From Candidatus Krumholzibacteriia bacterium (GTDB lineage: Bacteria > Krumholzibacteriota > Krumholzibacteriia > LZORAL124-64-63), in contig JANTFX010000010.1 of assembly GCA_024763215.1 (NCBI GenBank), positions 1 to 47,484 on the forward strand: a DNA stretch of 47,484 nt, in the 5' to 3' direction. Below are positions 1-8,849 of this stretch, in pieces. Under the pieces are notes generated by a model. The model was not told the DNA's origin. It did no database searches and saw only the letters and a list, made by a program, of their open reading frames with translations. Numbering within the stretch: the stretch's first letter is position 1; each line of letters begins with the position of its first letter. Made by a program: the position numbers and the translations under genes.

Positions 1-1788
1 GCCCTCGCGCCGGTTGCGCTGCATCTCGACCAGTTCCAGGCCATCGACGGCACCCAGCACCTGCCGCGGCGCTTCGTAGATCCCGTTATGCCGCCCCAGG
101 TAGCAGGAATCGTGGTACGTCACCGCGGCTGCGGCGGCCGCCGCGCCCACCTTGAGCCTGCCCTGGGCCACAAGGTCGGCCAGCAGCTGGCTGTGGTGGA
201 TCACCTCCACGCCTTCGAGGCCGAAGTCCGGGTACTCGTTGGCGATGGAGTTGAAGCAGTGCGGGCAGGCGGTGAGCACCTTGGTCACATTGTACTTCTG
301 GAAGGTCTGGATGTTGGCCGGAGCCTGCATCTGGAACAGGTACTCGTGGCCCACGCGGCGCGCGGGGTCGCCGCAGCAACCCTCCTCGGTGCCCAGCACG
401 GCGTAGTCCACCCCCGCGATGTTGAGCAGCTTGCAAAGCGCCCGCATCACGTCCTGGTTGCGGCTGTCGAAGCTGCCGGCGCAGCCGACGAACAACAGAT
501 ACTCCGCGTGCCCCTTCTCGCGCATCAGGGGCACGTCCAGCCCCTCCAGCCAGTCCTCGCGGGCCGCGGCGCCCACGTTCCACGGGTTGCTGTTGTTCTC
601 CAGACCCTTGAGCGCCGTCTGCAGGGCCGCCGGCACCTTGGCCTCCATCATGGTCAGGTAGCGGCGCTGGTCGATGATGTTGGGGATGTGGTCGATGACC
701 ACCGGGCAGGTGTTCACGCACCAGCCGCAGGTGGTGCAGGCCCACAGGGCGTCTTCGCTGTTGACCTCGCCGATCAACGCGGGGCGATCCCGGGCAGCGA
801 TCAGGTCCGCCGCCTCCTCGGTCCGGCCGCGCGCCTTCAGCTTGCCCACCGCGGCGAAATGCTCCGCCATGGCGTAGACCTGGTCGCGCTCGTTGGTGAT
901 GATGGACCGCGGCTGCAGCGGCTTGCCCGTCAGGTTGGCCGGGCACATGTCGTCGCAGCGGCCGCACTCGGTACACGAGTACATGTCCAGAAATCGCCGC
1001 CAGCTGAAATCCTCCAGCTTGCCGACCCCGAAGGTCTCGCGCCCCTCGAACTCCATCCTGTCCAGGTGGGCGCTGGGCGTCAAACGCCCCAGGAACACCG
1101 AGGGCAGGGCGGTCAGCACGTGGAAATGCTTGCCGTAGGGCAGGATGTTCAGGAACGCCAGCACCAGGGTCACATGGCCCCAGTACATGACGTTGAACCA
1201 GGTTTGCACCCGGCCCGGGTCCTGGTTCGCAAACATGCCCGTCAGAAGGTTGGCCGCCCAGGCTCCGTTGCGGTCGGGAAAATCCGGCCGCAGGTGGAAC
1301 AGGGCCGCGTCGCCGATCAGGCCGCTGACCATCAACACCGCGATCCAGACCAGGATCAGCACCGCCTCGCCGCTCAGGTGCAGGCGGGCGGGCCTGAGGA
1401 TCAGACGTCGGTACAGGGCGTACAGGACCGCCCCGAGGACGACCAGGGTGAAGGTATCCTTCAGGAAGGAATAGAATGCGCCCACAGGGCCGACCAGCAG
1501 CGGCAGGTGGAAATCAGGGTTGTAACCCCGGCCGATGAGGGTCACCGTGTAGACCGCGGCCACCAGGAAGCCCGTGAAGATGGCCACGTGCATGCGGCCG
1601 GCGCCCTTTTCGTACAGCAGGCGCTGCTGCCCGAACCCGATCCGCAGCAGGTTGCGCAAGCGGCGGCCGATATGATCCAACCGCGGGTCCGGCTCCCCCG
1701 CCCGCAGGATCCAGTAGCGGTCCGCGATGGTGCCGGCGAACATGGCCAGAAACAGGAACAGCAACAGGCTCATGAGCATGGGGTTCAC
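1..1788 (-). CDS. Membrane-anchored Fe-S oxidoreductase, HdrD/FadF type (C-terminus cut by window edge)
   Basis: The visible 596 codons begin at GTG 1788, chosen because GAAGGAG lies 5 nt upstream; the ATG three codons later is too far from it. The N-terminal ~220 residues hold several hydrophobic segments, like a NarI-type cytochrome b/quinone domain. Two 4Fe-4S ferredoxin motifs follow ([24 protein letters not shown]), then two CCG-type cysteine blocks (one around EEGCCGD and CPHCFNS, one starting YHDSCY) as in HdrD and GlpC. This order is that of the fused ETF:quinone oxidoreductase FadF/EMO family, which passes electrons from electron-transferring flavoprotein to membrane quinone during acyl-CoA oxidation. 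Family membership is clear. The ETF-linked role is inferred from the architecture and the FadR-like operator upstream. The gene runs off the left edge. Confidence 0.88.
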   Translation of the reverse strand, partial: MNPMLMSLLLFLFLAMFAGTIADRYWILRAGEPDPRLDHIGRRLRNLLRIGFGQQRLLYEKGAGRMHVAIFTGFLVAAVYTVTLIGRGYNPDFHLPLLVGPVGAFYSFLKDTFTLVVLGAVLYALYRRLILRPARLHLSGEAVLILVWIAVLMVSGLIGDAALFHLRPDFPDRNGAWAANLLTGMFANQDPGRVQTWFNVMYWGHVTLVLAFLNILPYGKHFHVLTALPSVFLGRLTPSAHLDRMEFEGRETFGVGKLEDFSWRRFLDMYSCTECGRCDDMCPANLTGKPLQPRSIITNERDQVYAMAEHFAAVGKLKARGRTEEAADLIAARDRPALIGEVNSEDALWACTTCGWCVNTCPVVIDHIPNIIDQRRYLTMMEAKVPAALQTALKGLENNSNPWNVGAAAREDWLEGLDVPLMREKGHAEYLLFVGCAGSFDSRNQDVMRALCKLLNIAGVDYAVLGTEEGCCGDPARRVGHEYLFQMQAPANIQTFQKYNVTKVLTACPHCFNSIANEYPDFGLEGVEVIHHSQLLADLVAQGRLKVGAAAAAAAVTYHDSCYLGRHNGIYEAPRQVLGAVDGLELVEMQRNRREG

Positions 1789-1859
1789 GGCTTCTCCTTC
1801 AGGGTCGAATCCCGCTGGTGGGCGGGGAACTTTTCCCCCGGCCGCAGCCCGCGGCCACG

Positions 1860-1885
1860 AATAAATGAATGGTCATTCATTTATT
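1860..1885. promoter_or_regulatory. Perfect 26-bp palindromic operator, TetR/FadR-like
   Basis: Two 12-base arms around a GT centre are exactly complementary; the core reads AATGAATGGTCATTCATT. The TGAATG..CATTCA half-sites resemble those of TetR-family fatty-acid repressors of the FadR/YsiA type. The site is AT-rich in very GC-rich surroundings and sits just downstream of the candidate -10 box of the Fe-S oxidoreductase gene, where a bound repressor would block transcription. Confidence 0.72.
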
Positions 1886-1915
1886 TTATAGCACGGTGCG
1901 CCGCTGAGAAAGCAA
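1885..1915 (-). promoter_or_regulatory. Candidate sigma-70 promoter for the Fe-S oxidoreductase
   Basis: On the minus strand TTGCTT (1915-1910) and TATAAA (1890-1885) are separated by 19 nt, slightly long. The -10 box abuts the palindromic operator, which supports repressor control. Confidence 0.4.
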
Positions 1916-1964
1916 AAATCGCTCCGTCCCGGGAAATCCGGCACCTGTCCCATGCTCAGGCTGG

Positions 1965-1993
1965 TTGACCCAAGGTCAGAGGTGCTATATTTT
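1965..1993 (+). promoter_or_regulatory. Candidate promoter for the 2047-7086 operon
   Basis: TTGACC (1965-1970) and TATTTT (1988-1993) lie 17 nt apart; TATATT at 1986 is an alternative with 15-nt spacing. They stand about 55 nt before the first gene of the plus-strand operon. Confidence 0.4.
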
Positions 1994-2046
1994 CCCATTC
2001 TGTTATCATGACAAGCCCGAATGACCTCCCCACCGAAAGAGGAGCC

Positions 2047-2481
2047 ATGGCTGATCGCAAGGGTGTGCTCAACCCGCCGGATGACCGGATCAGGGAAATA
2101 TTTTCCTCCATGCGGCGGATCGCCGTCGTGGGCATTTCGCCCAAGGAGGACCGCGCCAGCCACGGCATCGCCCGTTTCCTGCTGGGCCGCGGCCTGGAGG
2201 TCCTGGGCGTCAACCCGGTCCTGACCGAACCGGTGCTGGGGGCGCCCCTGTTCGCCTCGGTCCGGGACGTGCCCCCTCCCATCGACGTGGTGGACATCTT
2301 CCGCCGCAGCGAGGCGGTGCCCCCGGTGGTCGACGACGCCATCGCGGCCGGGGCCAAGGTGATCTGGATGCAGGAGGGAATCGAACATCCCGCAGCCGCC
2401 GCCAAGGCTCTTGAGGCCGGGACCGACGTGATCATGGACCGCTGCCTGTACAAGGAGTGGTTGCGGTTGATGAACGGATGA
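2047..2481 (+). CDS. CoA-binding protein (YccU-like, Rossmann fold)
   Basis: A 144-residue protein consisting of one CoA-binding domain, as in YccU and the N-terminus of succinyl-CoA synthetase alpha. The motif IAVVGISPKEDRASHGIARFL near residues 23-43 is the glycine-rich nucleotide loop, and a later MQEGIEHP segment matches the family. I chose ATG 2047 because AGAGGAG ends 2 nt before it; the ATG at 2008 has no ribosome site. The stop overlaps the next start in ATGA, so translation is probably coupled. These small proteins are usually cytoplasmic and of unknown exact function. It is not an obvious partner for sugar-nucleotide enzymes, so its link to the operon is only positional. Confidence 0.85.
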   Translation: MADRKGVLNPPDDRIREIFSSMRRIAVVGISPKEDRASHGIARFLLGRGLEVLGVNPVLTEPVLGAPLFASVRDVPPPIDVVDIFRRSEAVPPVVDDAIAAGAKVIWMQEGIEHPAAAAKALEAGTDVIMDRCLYKEWLRLMNG

Positions 2482-3539
2482 CCGGCCTGCCCCCCCGTCA
2501 AGACGGCTCCGCGCAGCCCTGCACCCTGGTGACCGGGGCCCTGGGTTTCGTGGGCCGGCATCTGGTGGCCTCCCTGCTGGCATCCGGCCAGCGGGTGTGC
2601 GGTCTCGGCAAGCAGGCGCCCGATACCCCGTTGCCCACTGCCGCCGGGGACCTGGCCCTGGCCGGACCCGACCCCGCGCTGGATGGCGCGGTCACATACC
2701 GCGGCCCCCACGGCGGCATGGCCTACCTCGACCTGGACCTGAGCGACGGGGAGGCCGTGACCGCGCTCGTGGCACGGCTGGAGCCGGCCCGGATCTACCA
2801 CCTGGCCGCCCAGAGCTCGGCCGCCGTTTCGTTCCGCGAACCGGCCGCCACCCTGCAGACCAACGTCCTGGGCACCCTGAACCTTCTGGAGGCCGTCCGG
2901 AGGTTGCCAGAGGAGCGGCGCCCGGCCATGCTGGTGATCGGCTCGGCCGAGGAATACGGCCCCCAGCCGCCGGATGCGCCCCCCCTGCGGGAGGACGCCC
3001 CGTTGCATCCCATCTCCCCCTACGGCGTCAGCAAGGCGGCCCAGTCCTTGCTCTGCCGCCAGTATGCAGGGTCCTACGGCCTGCGTGTGATCCTGACCCG
3101 CTCGTTCAGCCATACCGGCCCCGGGCAGGATGACCGCTTCGTCTTCCCCGCCTTCGCCCGCCAGATCGCGGCCGCCGAAAGCGGCCGTGGGCCGCGGGTC
3201 ATCCGCGTGGGGAACCTGGAAGCCGTCCGGGATTTCCTGGACGTCAGGGACGTGATCGGGGCCTACCGGGCCCTGATCGAGAAAGGGGTCGCCGGCCAGG
3301 TGTATCATGTGTGTTCGGGCCGGGCGCTGAGCATCAGGCAGGGGCTGGACATCATGCTGGCCGAGGCCAGGGTCCCTGTGACCATCGAGCAGGATCCCGA
3401 ACGGTCGCGGCCCTCGGACATACCGGTCCTGGTCGGAGACAACTCCAAGCTACGTGCCTGCACGGGCTGGGAACCCGAGCGGGAGATCACAGCCACCCTG
3501 GCTGAAATACTGACCGAAGCACGAAAGGAAGCGCAATGA
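2478..3539 (+). CDS. NAD(P)-dependent epimerase/reductase, GDP-4-keto-6-deoxymannose reductase-like
   Basis: A 353-residue extended short-chain dehydrogenase starting at ATG 2478, which overlaps the previous stop. The nucleotide loop is TGALGFVGRH near residues 20-29. The catalytic set is present: Ser in SAEEYG and YGVSK for the Tyr/Lys pair. The C-terminal block RPSDIPVLVGDNSKL closely resembles GDP-mannose 4,6-dehydratase and GDP-4-dehydro-6-deoxymannose reductase (Rmd), which make deoxyhexoses for surface polysaccharide. A long residue 40-75 insertion rich in Pro/Ala separates the NAD loop from the rest and is unusual. Substrate choice within the family cannot be read with certainty. The gene overlaps ugd by four bases. 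Confidence 0.83.
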   Translation: MTGLPPRQDGSAQPCTLVTGALGFVGRHLVASLLASGQRVCGLGKQAPDTPLPTAAGDLALAGPDPALDGAVTYRGPHGGMAYLDLDLSDGEAVTALVARLEPARIYHLAAQSSAAVSFREPAATLQTNVLGTLNLLEAVRRLPEERRPAMLVIGSAEEYGPQPPDAPPLREDAPLHPISPYGVSKAAQSLLCRQYAGSYGLRVILTRSFSHTGPGQDDRFVFPAFARQIAAAESGRGPRVIRVGNLEAVRDFLDVRDVIGAYRALIEKGVAGQVYHVCSGRALSIRQGLDIMLAEARVPVTIEQDPERSRPSDIPVLVGDNSKLRACTGWEPEREITATLAEILTEARKEAQ

Positions 3540-4861
3540 TTCGCATCTGCATGGTGGGGACAGGCTATGTGGGCCTGGTATCGGGAGCATGCATGGCCGA
3601 CTTCGGCCACCACGTCACCTGCGTGGACATCAACCAGGAGCGCATCGAGAACCTGCGCAAGGGAGGCATCCCCTTCTACGAGCCGGGCCTGGACCGCCTG
3701 GTCCTGAAGAACGTGGCCGAGGAGCGCCTGTTCTTTACGACCTCCCTGGCCGAGGGCATGCGCGAGGCCGACGTGATCTTCATCGCCGTCCAGACCCCCA
3801 TGTCCGAATCGGGGGAAGCCGACCTCCAGTACGTCATGAAGGTCGGCCAGGAGATCGGCGGGCTGCTGGATACCCACAAGGTCATCGTCACCAAGAGCAC
3901 GGTCCCGGTCGGCACCAACCGCGAGCTGCGCAAGGTCATCCAGGCCAACCTCAAGCACGATGTGACCTTCGACATGGCCAGCAACCCCGAGTTCCTGCGC
4001 GAGGGTTCCAGCATCGAGGATTTCATGCGGCCGGACCGCGTGGTCGTCGGCGTCGAGAGCGAACATGCCGAGCAGCTGCTGAGCGAGCTGTACCGCCCCC
4101 TGTACCTGCTGGACACGCCCCTGGTCAAGACGAACATCGAGACGGCCGAGCTGATCAAGTACGCCTCGAACAGCTTCCTGGCCGTGAAGATCTCCTTCAT
4201 CAACGAGATGGCCACCCTGGCCGAGACCGTGGGCGCCGACATCTCCCACGTGGCCAAGGCCATGGGCCTGGACAAGCGCATCGGGCCCAAGTTCCTGCAC
4301 GCGGGGCTGGGCTTCGGGGGCAGCTGCCTGCCCAAGGACACCAACGCCATCGTCCATATCGCAAACAGCTGGGGCCGGGACATGTCCATCGTGCGCGCGG
4401 CCATCGCCGTCAACGCCGAGCTGCCCGGTCGCGCCCTGGACAAGGCCGAGCACCTGGCCGGCGGCCTGGCGGGCAAGACCGTCGCCCTGCTGGGCCTGGC
4501 CTTCAAGCCCAACACCGACGATATCCGTTCCAGCCCCACCCTGCCCCTGGTCGAGGCCCTCAAGGCCAAGGGCTGCACGATCAGGGTCCACGATCCGGCC
4601 GCCATGGAGAACTTCAAGATCTTCCATCCGGACCTGGAGTACACCGAGTCTCCGTACCAGGCATGCACGGGCGCCGATGTCGCCCTGCTGGTCACCGAGT
4701 GGAACCAGTACCGCCAGCTCGATTTCGAGCAGCTGTCCGCTTCCATGGCAGGAAATACTTTTATCGACTGCCGGAATGTGTATGATCGCCCTTACCTGGA
4801 ACGTTTCGGATTCAAGTATGATTGTTTCGGTCGCGCCGATCAGACATCCGATCTGTCCTGA
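3536..4861 (+). CDS. ugd: UDP-glucose 6-dehydrogenase
   Basis: A 441-residue full-length member of the UDP-glucose/GDP-mannose dehydrogenase family. It oxidises UDP-glucose to UDP-glucuronate in the cytoplasm with two NAD+. The N-terminal Rossmann loop is GTGYVGLVSGA at residues 7-17, the central dimer helix carries the conserved Lys/Asn segment KYASNSFLAVKISF, and the catalytic cysteine is in GFGGSCLPKD near residue 263. The C-terminal UDP-binding domain contains GLAFKPNTDDIR. Start ATG 3536 overlaps the previous stop (ATGA). Together with its neighbours it supplies activated sugars for surface polysaccharide. Confidence 0.95.
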   Translation: MIRICMVGTGYVGLVSGACMADFGHHVTCVDINQERIENLRKGGIPFYEPGLDRLVLKNVAEERLFFTTSLAEGMREADVIFIAVQTPMSESGEADLQYVMKVGQEIGGLLDTHKVIVTKSTVPVGTNRELRKVIQANLKHDVTFDMASNPEFLREGSSIEDFMRPDRVVVGVESEHAEQLLSELYRPLYLLDTPLVKTNIETAELIKYASNSFLAVKISFINEMATLAETVGADISHVAKAMGLDKRIGPKFLHAGLGFGGSCLPKDTNAIVHIANSWGRDMSIVRAAIAVNAELPGRALDKAEHLAGGLAGKTVALLGLAFKPNTDDIRSSPTLPLVEALKAKGCTIRVHDPAAMENFKIFHPDLEYTESPYQACTGADVALLVTEWNQYRQLDFEQLSASMAGNTFIDCRNVYDRPYLERFGFKYDCFGRADQTSDLS

Positions 4862-4904
4862 ACGGTCCGCCCCCGGGTGGGCCGCGTTTGATTGAAAGGA
4901 AATC

Positions 4905-6047
4905 ATGAGCAACCCGAAGGTGAAGCGTGTCGGACGCTACGACCTGATCACGCCCATGCTGCCCTGCAAGGATGAGATCCTGGCCGGGTTCGAACGTTTT
5001 CTGATGTCCGGCCGGTACATCCTGGGCGAGGAGGTCCGGCAACTGGAAGAAGACCTGGCCAACGATTGCCAGGTGCCCGCGGCCGTGGGTGTGGCGTCCG
5101 GCTCCTCGGCCCTGTTCCTGGCCCTCTCGGTGGCCGGGGTCAGGCCGGGTGACGAAGTGATCACCACGCCCTACACCTTCGACGCGACCATGGAGGCGAT
5201 CATCCTGCTGGATGCGGTGCCGGTCTTCGTGGACATCAAGCCCCAGGATCTGAACATCGATCCCGCACGGATCGCCGCCGCGGTCACCCCCAAGACCCGC
5301 GCCATCCTGCCGGTGCCCATCTTCGGCGCCCCCTGCGACATGAACCCCATCCTCGAGGTGGCCGCCGCACACGAGTTGGAGGTCATCACGGACATGGCCC
5401 AGGCCTGGGGCACGTTCTACGACGGCAGGCCCATCGGTTCCTGCGCCCGCATGAGCACCCTGAGCTTCTACCCCACCAAGAACCTGCCCGGGATCGGCGA
5501 CGGCGGCATGATCTTCTGCCGCGACGAACAGGACGCCGAATTGATCCGCCGCATCCGCGGCCATCAGCCGGTGCGGATGAACGGGCACCTGTACACCGGC
5601 TGGAACAGCCGCCTGGACGAAATCCAGGCCATGGTGATCCGCATCCGCAGGGAACGTTTCGCCGACGAGCAGCGCGACAGGGATCAGGTCGCCGCCATCT
5701 ACGACAGCTACATCCCGGCGGCCAACCGTCTGCAGACGCCCAACGGCGGCGCCGGCATGAAGGTCACCTACCACCAGTACTGGGTGCGCTCCGGCAGGCG
5801 GCAGGAACTGGTCGAGCTGCTCGATGCCGAGGGCATCGATACCGGCGTCTACTACGCTCCTCCCCTGCACAAGCACCAGCTGGCCGAATACTGCCGCGTC
5901 TCGGGCCCCCTGACCGAGGCCGACCGCGCCGGCCGCGAGATCCTGACCCTGCCCATCCACGCCGCCCTGCCCTTTGCCGACGCCCACCGCATCGGGGCCA
6001 TGGTCGGGGAGTTCCTGGCCCAAGAAGCCGCATCAACCCCAACTTGA
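4905..6047 (+). CDS. DegT/DnrJ/EryC1 family sugar aminotransferase
   Basis: A 380-residue PLP enzyme of the DegT/DnrJ/EryC1 family, which transaminates keto-sugars bound to nucleotides. The Schiff-base lysine is K192 in SFYPTKN, followed by GIGDGG; the phosphate-binding GSSALFLAL block sits near residue 66. ATG 4905 is preceded by AAAGGAAATC. A 43-nt gap follows ugd, so it is probably in the same transcript. The family also contains dehydratases, which replace the lysine with histidine; the lysine here indicates a transaminase. The exact sugar substrate is unknown. Confidence 0.92.
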   Translation: MSNPKVKRVGRYDLITPMLPCKDEILAGFERFLMSGRYILGEEVRQLEEDLANDCQVPAAVGVASGSSALFLALSVAGVRPGDEVITTPYTFDATMEAIILLDAVPVFVDIKPQDLNIDPARIAAAVTPKTRAILPVPIFGAPCDMNPILEVAAAHELEVITDMAQAWGTFYDGRPIGSCARMSTLSFYPTKNLPGIGDGGMIFCRDEQDAELIRRIRGHQPVRMNGHLYTGWNSRLDEIQAMVIRIRRERFADEQRDRDQVAAIYDSYIPAANRLQTPNGGAGMKVTYHQYWVRSGRRQELVELLDAEGIDTGVYYAPPLHKHQLAEYCRVSGPLTEADRAGREILTLPIHAALPFADAHRIGAMVGEFLAQEAASTPT

Positions 6048-6057
6048 GGTCGACAAC

Positions 6058-7086
6058 GTGAAAACGCGGGTCCTGAGTTTCGCCAGCCTTAACCACCCCT
6101 TGGTGCGCAACCAGACCCAGGCTCTGCTGGACAGGTTGCAGCAGGCGGCAAAGGGCCTCGACTGCCACCTGAACATCGTCAGCTCCCCGGTCAGGAAAAA
6201 GACCAGGCAGAACGAGGCCTTCCTGGCCACCTCCAGTGGTGAAGTGGAATTCCTGGAGCAGATGGTCCTCGGCGGCGAGGCCCGGCTCGTGGTGCTGGAG
6301 GCCGACGATATCACCCTGCCCCTACCCGAGGGGCTGGAGATCCTTTGCGTGCCCGACCGGGGCACCCCCTTCGACGCTTTCCTGAACAGCGAAGGCCACC
6401 TCATGGACGAGATGGACCCCGGCGGCACCGTGGGCGTGCTTTCGTTGCGCGCCCGTTCCCGCCTGTCGGCCCTGTGGCCCGACCTCAAGTTCAAGATCCT
6501 CCAGGGCGGGGTGGACCTGGCCATGGAAGCCCATATGCAGCACAGCGGCATCGACGGCCTCGTTCTGCCGGCCGCCGTGACCGAACACCTGGGCATCCAG
6601 GGCATCGTCGCCGAGATATTTTCACCCGAATTCGTCCTGCCCGGTCCGGGCCAGGGCCTGCTGGTGGTGATCGGGCGCCGCGACGACGGCGAAGCCCGGG
6701 AACTCCTCCGCCCCATCCACTCGGCCGCCAGCGAAGCCGAGCTCAAGGCCGAACTGGCCTTCCGCTCCCGCATGGTCACCGACCAGGACCTGCCGGTCAG
6801 CGCCCTGGCCCGGGTCGACCAGTCCCAGCTGGTCATCTCAGGCACCACGGGCTCGGGCATCAAGCGCATGGAGGCATTCGGACCCGTGGAAAAAGCGGAG
6901 GCCATCGGCAACCAGCTCGCCAACCAGATCCTCTCGTGCATCGACACCTTCGCCGATCTGCTGGAAGCCGATTTATCCGACGACCTGGACGTGGATGACG
7001 ATCCCGACCGGGAGGACCTGCTGGATGACCTGGATCTGCCCGCGGACGCGGACGAGGATTGGGCCGAACCGGACGCGACCGACTAG
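6058..7086 (+). CDS. Degenerate hydroxymethylbilane synthase (HemC)-like protein, probable pseudoenzyme
   Basis: A 342-residue protein that aligns end to end, by eye, with porphobilinogen deaminase. Clear matches are LPEGLEILCVPDRGTPFDAF, VGVLSLRARSRLSALWPDL, GIDGLVLPAA, and LPGPGQG. Catalytic features are nearly all gone. The cysteine that carries the dipyrromethane cofactor (EGGCQVPIG in HemC) reads VTDQDLPVS, so Cys is replaced by Gln. The HSxKD loop reads LEADD (Asp kept, Lys lost), RR becomes RA, and the GNV-TR loop becomes GVDLAM. A 40-residue tail rich in Asp/Glu closes the protein. GTG 6058 has a GAGG site 7 nt upstream. It lies 10 nt after the aminotransferase, in the same operon. 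The fold is confident; the function is unknown and unlikely to be tetrapyrrole synthesis. Confidence 0.8.
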   Translation: MKTRVLSFASLNHPLVRNQTQALLDRLQQAAKGLDCHLNIVSSPVRKKTRQNEAFLATSSGEVEFLEQMVLGGEARLVVLEADDITLPLPEGLEILCVPDRGTPFDAFLNSEGHLMDEMDPGGTVGVLSLRARSRLSALWPDLKFKILQGGVDLAMEAHMQHSGIDGLVLPAAVTEHLGIQGIVAEIFSPEFVLPGPGQGLLVVIGRRDDGEARELLRPIHSAASEAELKAELAFRSRMVTDQDLPVSALARVDQSQLVISGTTGSGIKRMEAFGPVEKAEAIGNQLANQILSCIDTFADLLEADLSDDLDVDDDPDREDLLDDLDLPADADEDWAEPDATD

Positions 7087-8027
7087 CCCCGCTTGTTCCC
7101 CAGGTAGATCTCGTGAAGCCTGCGGGCGATGGTCGCGGCGCTGAAGGGATCCCGCATCTGGGCCGTCCCCACCTGCACCGCCACCGCGCCGAGGGCGAAG
7201 AACTTCAGGGCGTCCTCGGCGGTGGCGATGCCGCCGACACCCACCACTGGCACCCCGGCCTTCCGAACGATCTCATCCACCTTGGCCAGGGCCAGCGGCA
7301 GGATGGCCGGCCCCGAGTACCCCCCGAAGCGGCGCGGCAGGATCGGCTCGCCGGTGGCCAGATCCACCTCAAGGCCGACGAAGGTGTTGACGGCGCTGAC
7401 GGCGTCGACCCCGGCTCCGGACGCCGCAACTGCCAGGGCGGCGATGTCCCCCACGTTGGGCGTCAGCTTGGCCAGCAGGGCCCGGTCCGTGACCTGTTCG
7501 CGGGCGGCGCGGACGCAGGCGGCCACGGTGTGGGGATCCTTGCCGAAGTCATGGCCACCCTCGGCGACGTTGGGGCAGCTGAGGTTCAGTTCCAGGCCGT
7601 GCCAGTGCCGCAGGCCGCCGCCTGTTTCCTGCAGAGCCCGGGCCATCTCGCCGAACTGCTCCGGGCAGGTCGCGGCGATGCTGGCGACAAAAGGCACGCC
7701 GCGCTTTTCCAGTTCAGGCATCACGTCCCGGATGAAGGCGTCCAGCCCGACGTTTTCCAGCCCGATGCTGTTGAGCGCCCCGCACGGGGTTTCGACCAGG
7801 CGCGGCATGGGGTTGCCCGCGCGCGCGGCGGGGGTGACGGTCTTGGTGACGACCGCGCCGAGCCCCGCGAAGGGCGAGGCGAAACCGGGGGCGGTCATCT
7901 CGTGTCCCGTCAGACCGTAGGCGAAGCAGCCGGAGGCGGTCCAGATCCGGCCGGGGATCAGGCGGGGGCCCAGCTGGAAGGGTTCCAGGGGATCCACGCG
8001 CCACCACTGGGGAGTCGCCGGCATCAT
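7083..8027 (-). CDS. pyrD: Dihydroorotate dehydrogenase, class 1B catalytic subunit
   Basis: A 314-residue FMN barrel oxidising dihydroorotate to orotate, using NAD+ through PyrK. Seen: NPMPRLVETPCGALNSIGL, the active-site segment ELNLSCPNV with the class 1 cysteine, KLTPNVGD for FMN and Lys, and VGVGGIATAEDAL for phosphate. ATG 8027 overlaps the pyrK stop (ATGA) and has GGAG 5 nt upstream. Its TAG stop shares the palindromic CTAG with the stop of the convergent HemC-like gene, so the two coding regions overlap by four bases. It is the last gene of the pyr operon. Confidence 0.94.
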   Translation of the reverse strand: MMPATPQWWRVDPLEPFQLGPRLIPGRIWTASGCFAYGLTGHEMTAPGFASPFAGLGAVVTKTVTPAARAGNPMPRLVETPCGALNSIGLENVGLDAFIRDVMPELEKRGVPFVASIAATCPEQFGEMARALQETGGGLRHWHGLELNLSCPNVAEGGHDFGKDPHTVAACVRAAREQVTDRALLAKLTPNVGDIAALAVAASGAGVDAVSAVNTFVGLEVDLATGEPILPRRFGGYSGPAILPLALAKVDEIVRKAGVPVVGVGGIATAEDALKFFALGAVAVQVGTAQMRDPFSAATIARRLHEIYLGNKRG

Positions 8028-8848
8028 GTCCGCTCCAGTTGCGGCCACGCCAGGTGCGCGGCGTCGAACACGGGCCCATCCTGGCAACAGGTGGCCGGGC
8101 GCCAGGCATCGGGACCGTCGGCCACCGGCACGACGCACCCCTTGCAGGCACCGTACCCGCAACCCATGTGCTCTTCGAGGGACAGCCAGCAGGGCCAGCC
8201 ACGCCTCCGGGCCTGACGATGGACCGCCTCGAGCATGGGCCACGGCCCGCAGGCCAGGACGGTGCAGTCATCGCGCGTCCCGTCAGCGGGGAAATCCTCT
8301 TCCAGCAGGTCGGTGACCAGGCCCTGGCGGGCCCCGCCCCGGGCAGAAGGCCCCAGGTCTTCCAGGCCCACCCGCCATCCGGAGTCGAGCAGCGGCCAGG
8401 GGGCATCCTCCTGGTCCCTGGCTCCGAAGTAGGCCGCGGCCACATCTTGCGGCCTCTGCTTCCGCCACGCGAACAGGGGCGGCAGGCCCACGCCGCCCGC
8501 CACAAGCACCGCCTTGCGCCCCCCCAGATCCAACGGAAACGGCGTCCCCAGCGGCCCCAGGAAGGTCACGGCGGCCCCCGGTTTCAGGCCGGCCAGCTCG
8601 CCGGTGCCCCGTCCCACCACGCGGTACAGAAAAGAGACCTCCCCTGCCAGCCAGTCCAGGATGGAAAGGGGCCGGCCGAAGGTCCAGGCCCGGCCGGCCG
8701 GAAGGTTGAGCATGGCGAACTGGCCGGGCACGAACCCCGGTTCCAGGGGTAGGCGCACCGAGAGCCGGAGCAGACCCGGGCCCAGCGGCTCATTCCCGGT
8801 GACCACCCCCTCGCACCTGCACGGCCGCGGCAAACCGGGCGCGGCCAT
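8024..8848 (-). CDS. pyrK: Dihydroorotate dehydrogenase electron transfer subunit
   Basis: A 274-residue ferredoxin-reductase-like subunit that moves electrons from PyrD FMN through a 2Fe-2S cluster and FAD to NAD+. The FAD motif is GRPLSIL near residue 58, the NAD site is AGGVGLPPL, and the cluster cysteines lie in HMGCGYGACKGCVV plus CCQDGPVF near the C-terminus. ATG 8848 has GGAGG 9 nt upstream. It starts one base after the lipoprotein stop and overlaps pyrD. Confidence 0.93.
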   Translation of the reverse strand: MAAPGLPRPCRCEGVVTGNEPLGPGLLRLSVRLPLEPGFVPGQFAMLNLPAGRAWTFGRPLSILDWLAGEVSFLYRVVGRGTGELAGLKPGAAVTFLGPLGTPFPLDLGGRKAVLVAGGVGLPPLFAWRKQRPQDVAAAYFGARDQEDAPWPLLDSGWRVGLEDLGPSARGGARQGLVTDLLEEDFPADGTRDDCTVLACGPWPMLEAVHRQARRRGWPCWLSLEEHMGCGYGACKGCVVPVADGPDAWRPATCCQDGPVFDAAHLAWPQLERT

Positions 8849-8849
8849 C

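Noticed and set aside
6058-7086. Calling the gene hemC
   Set aside because: The cofactor cysteine and key binding residues are absent, so enzymatic annotation would mislead.
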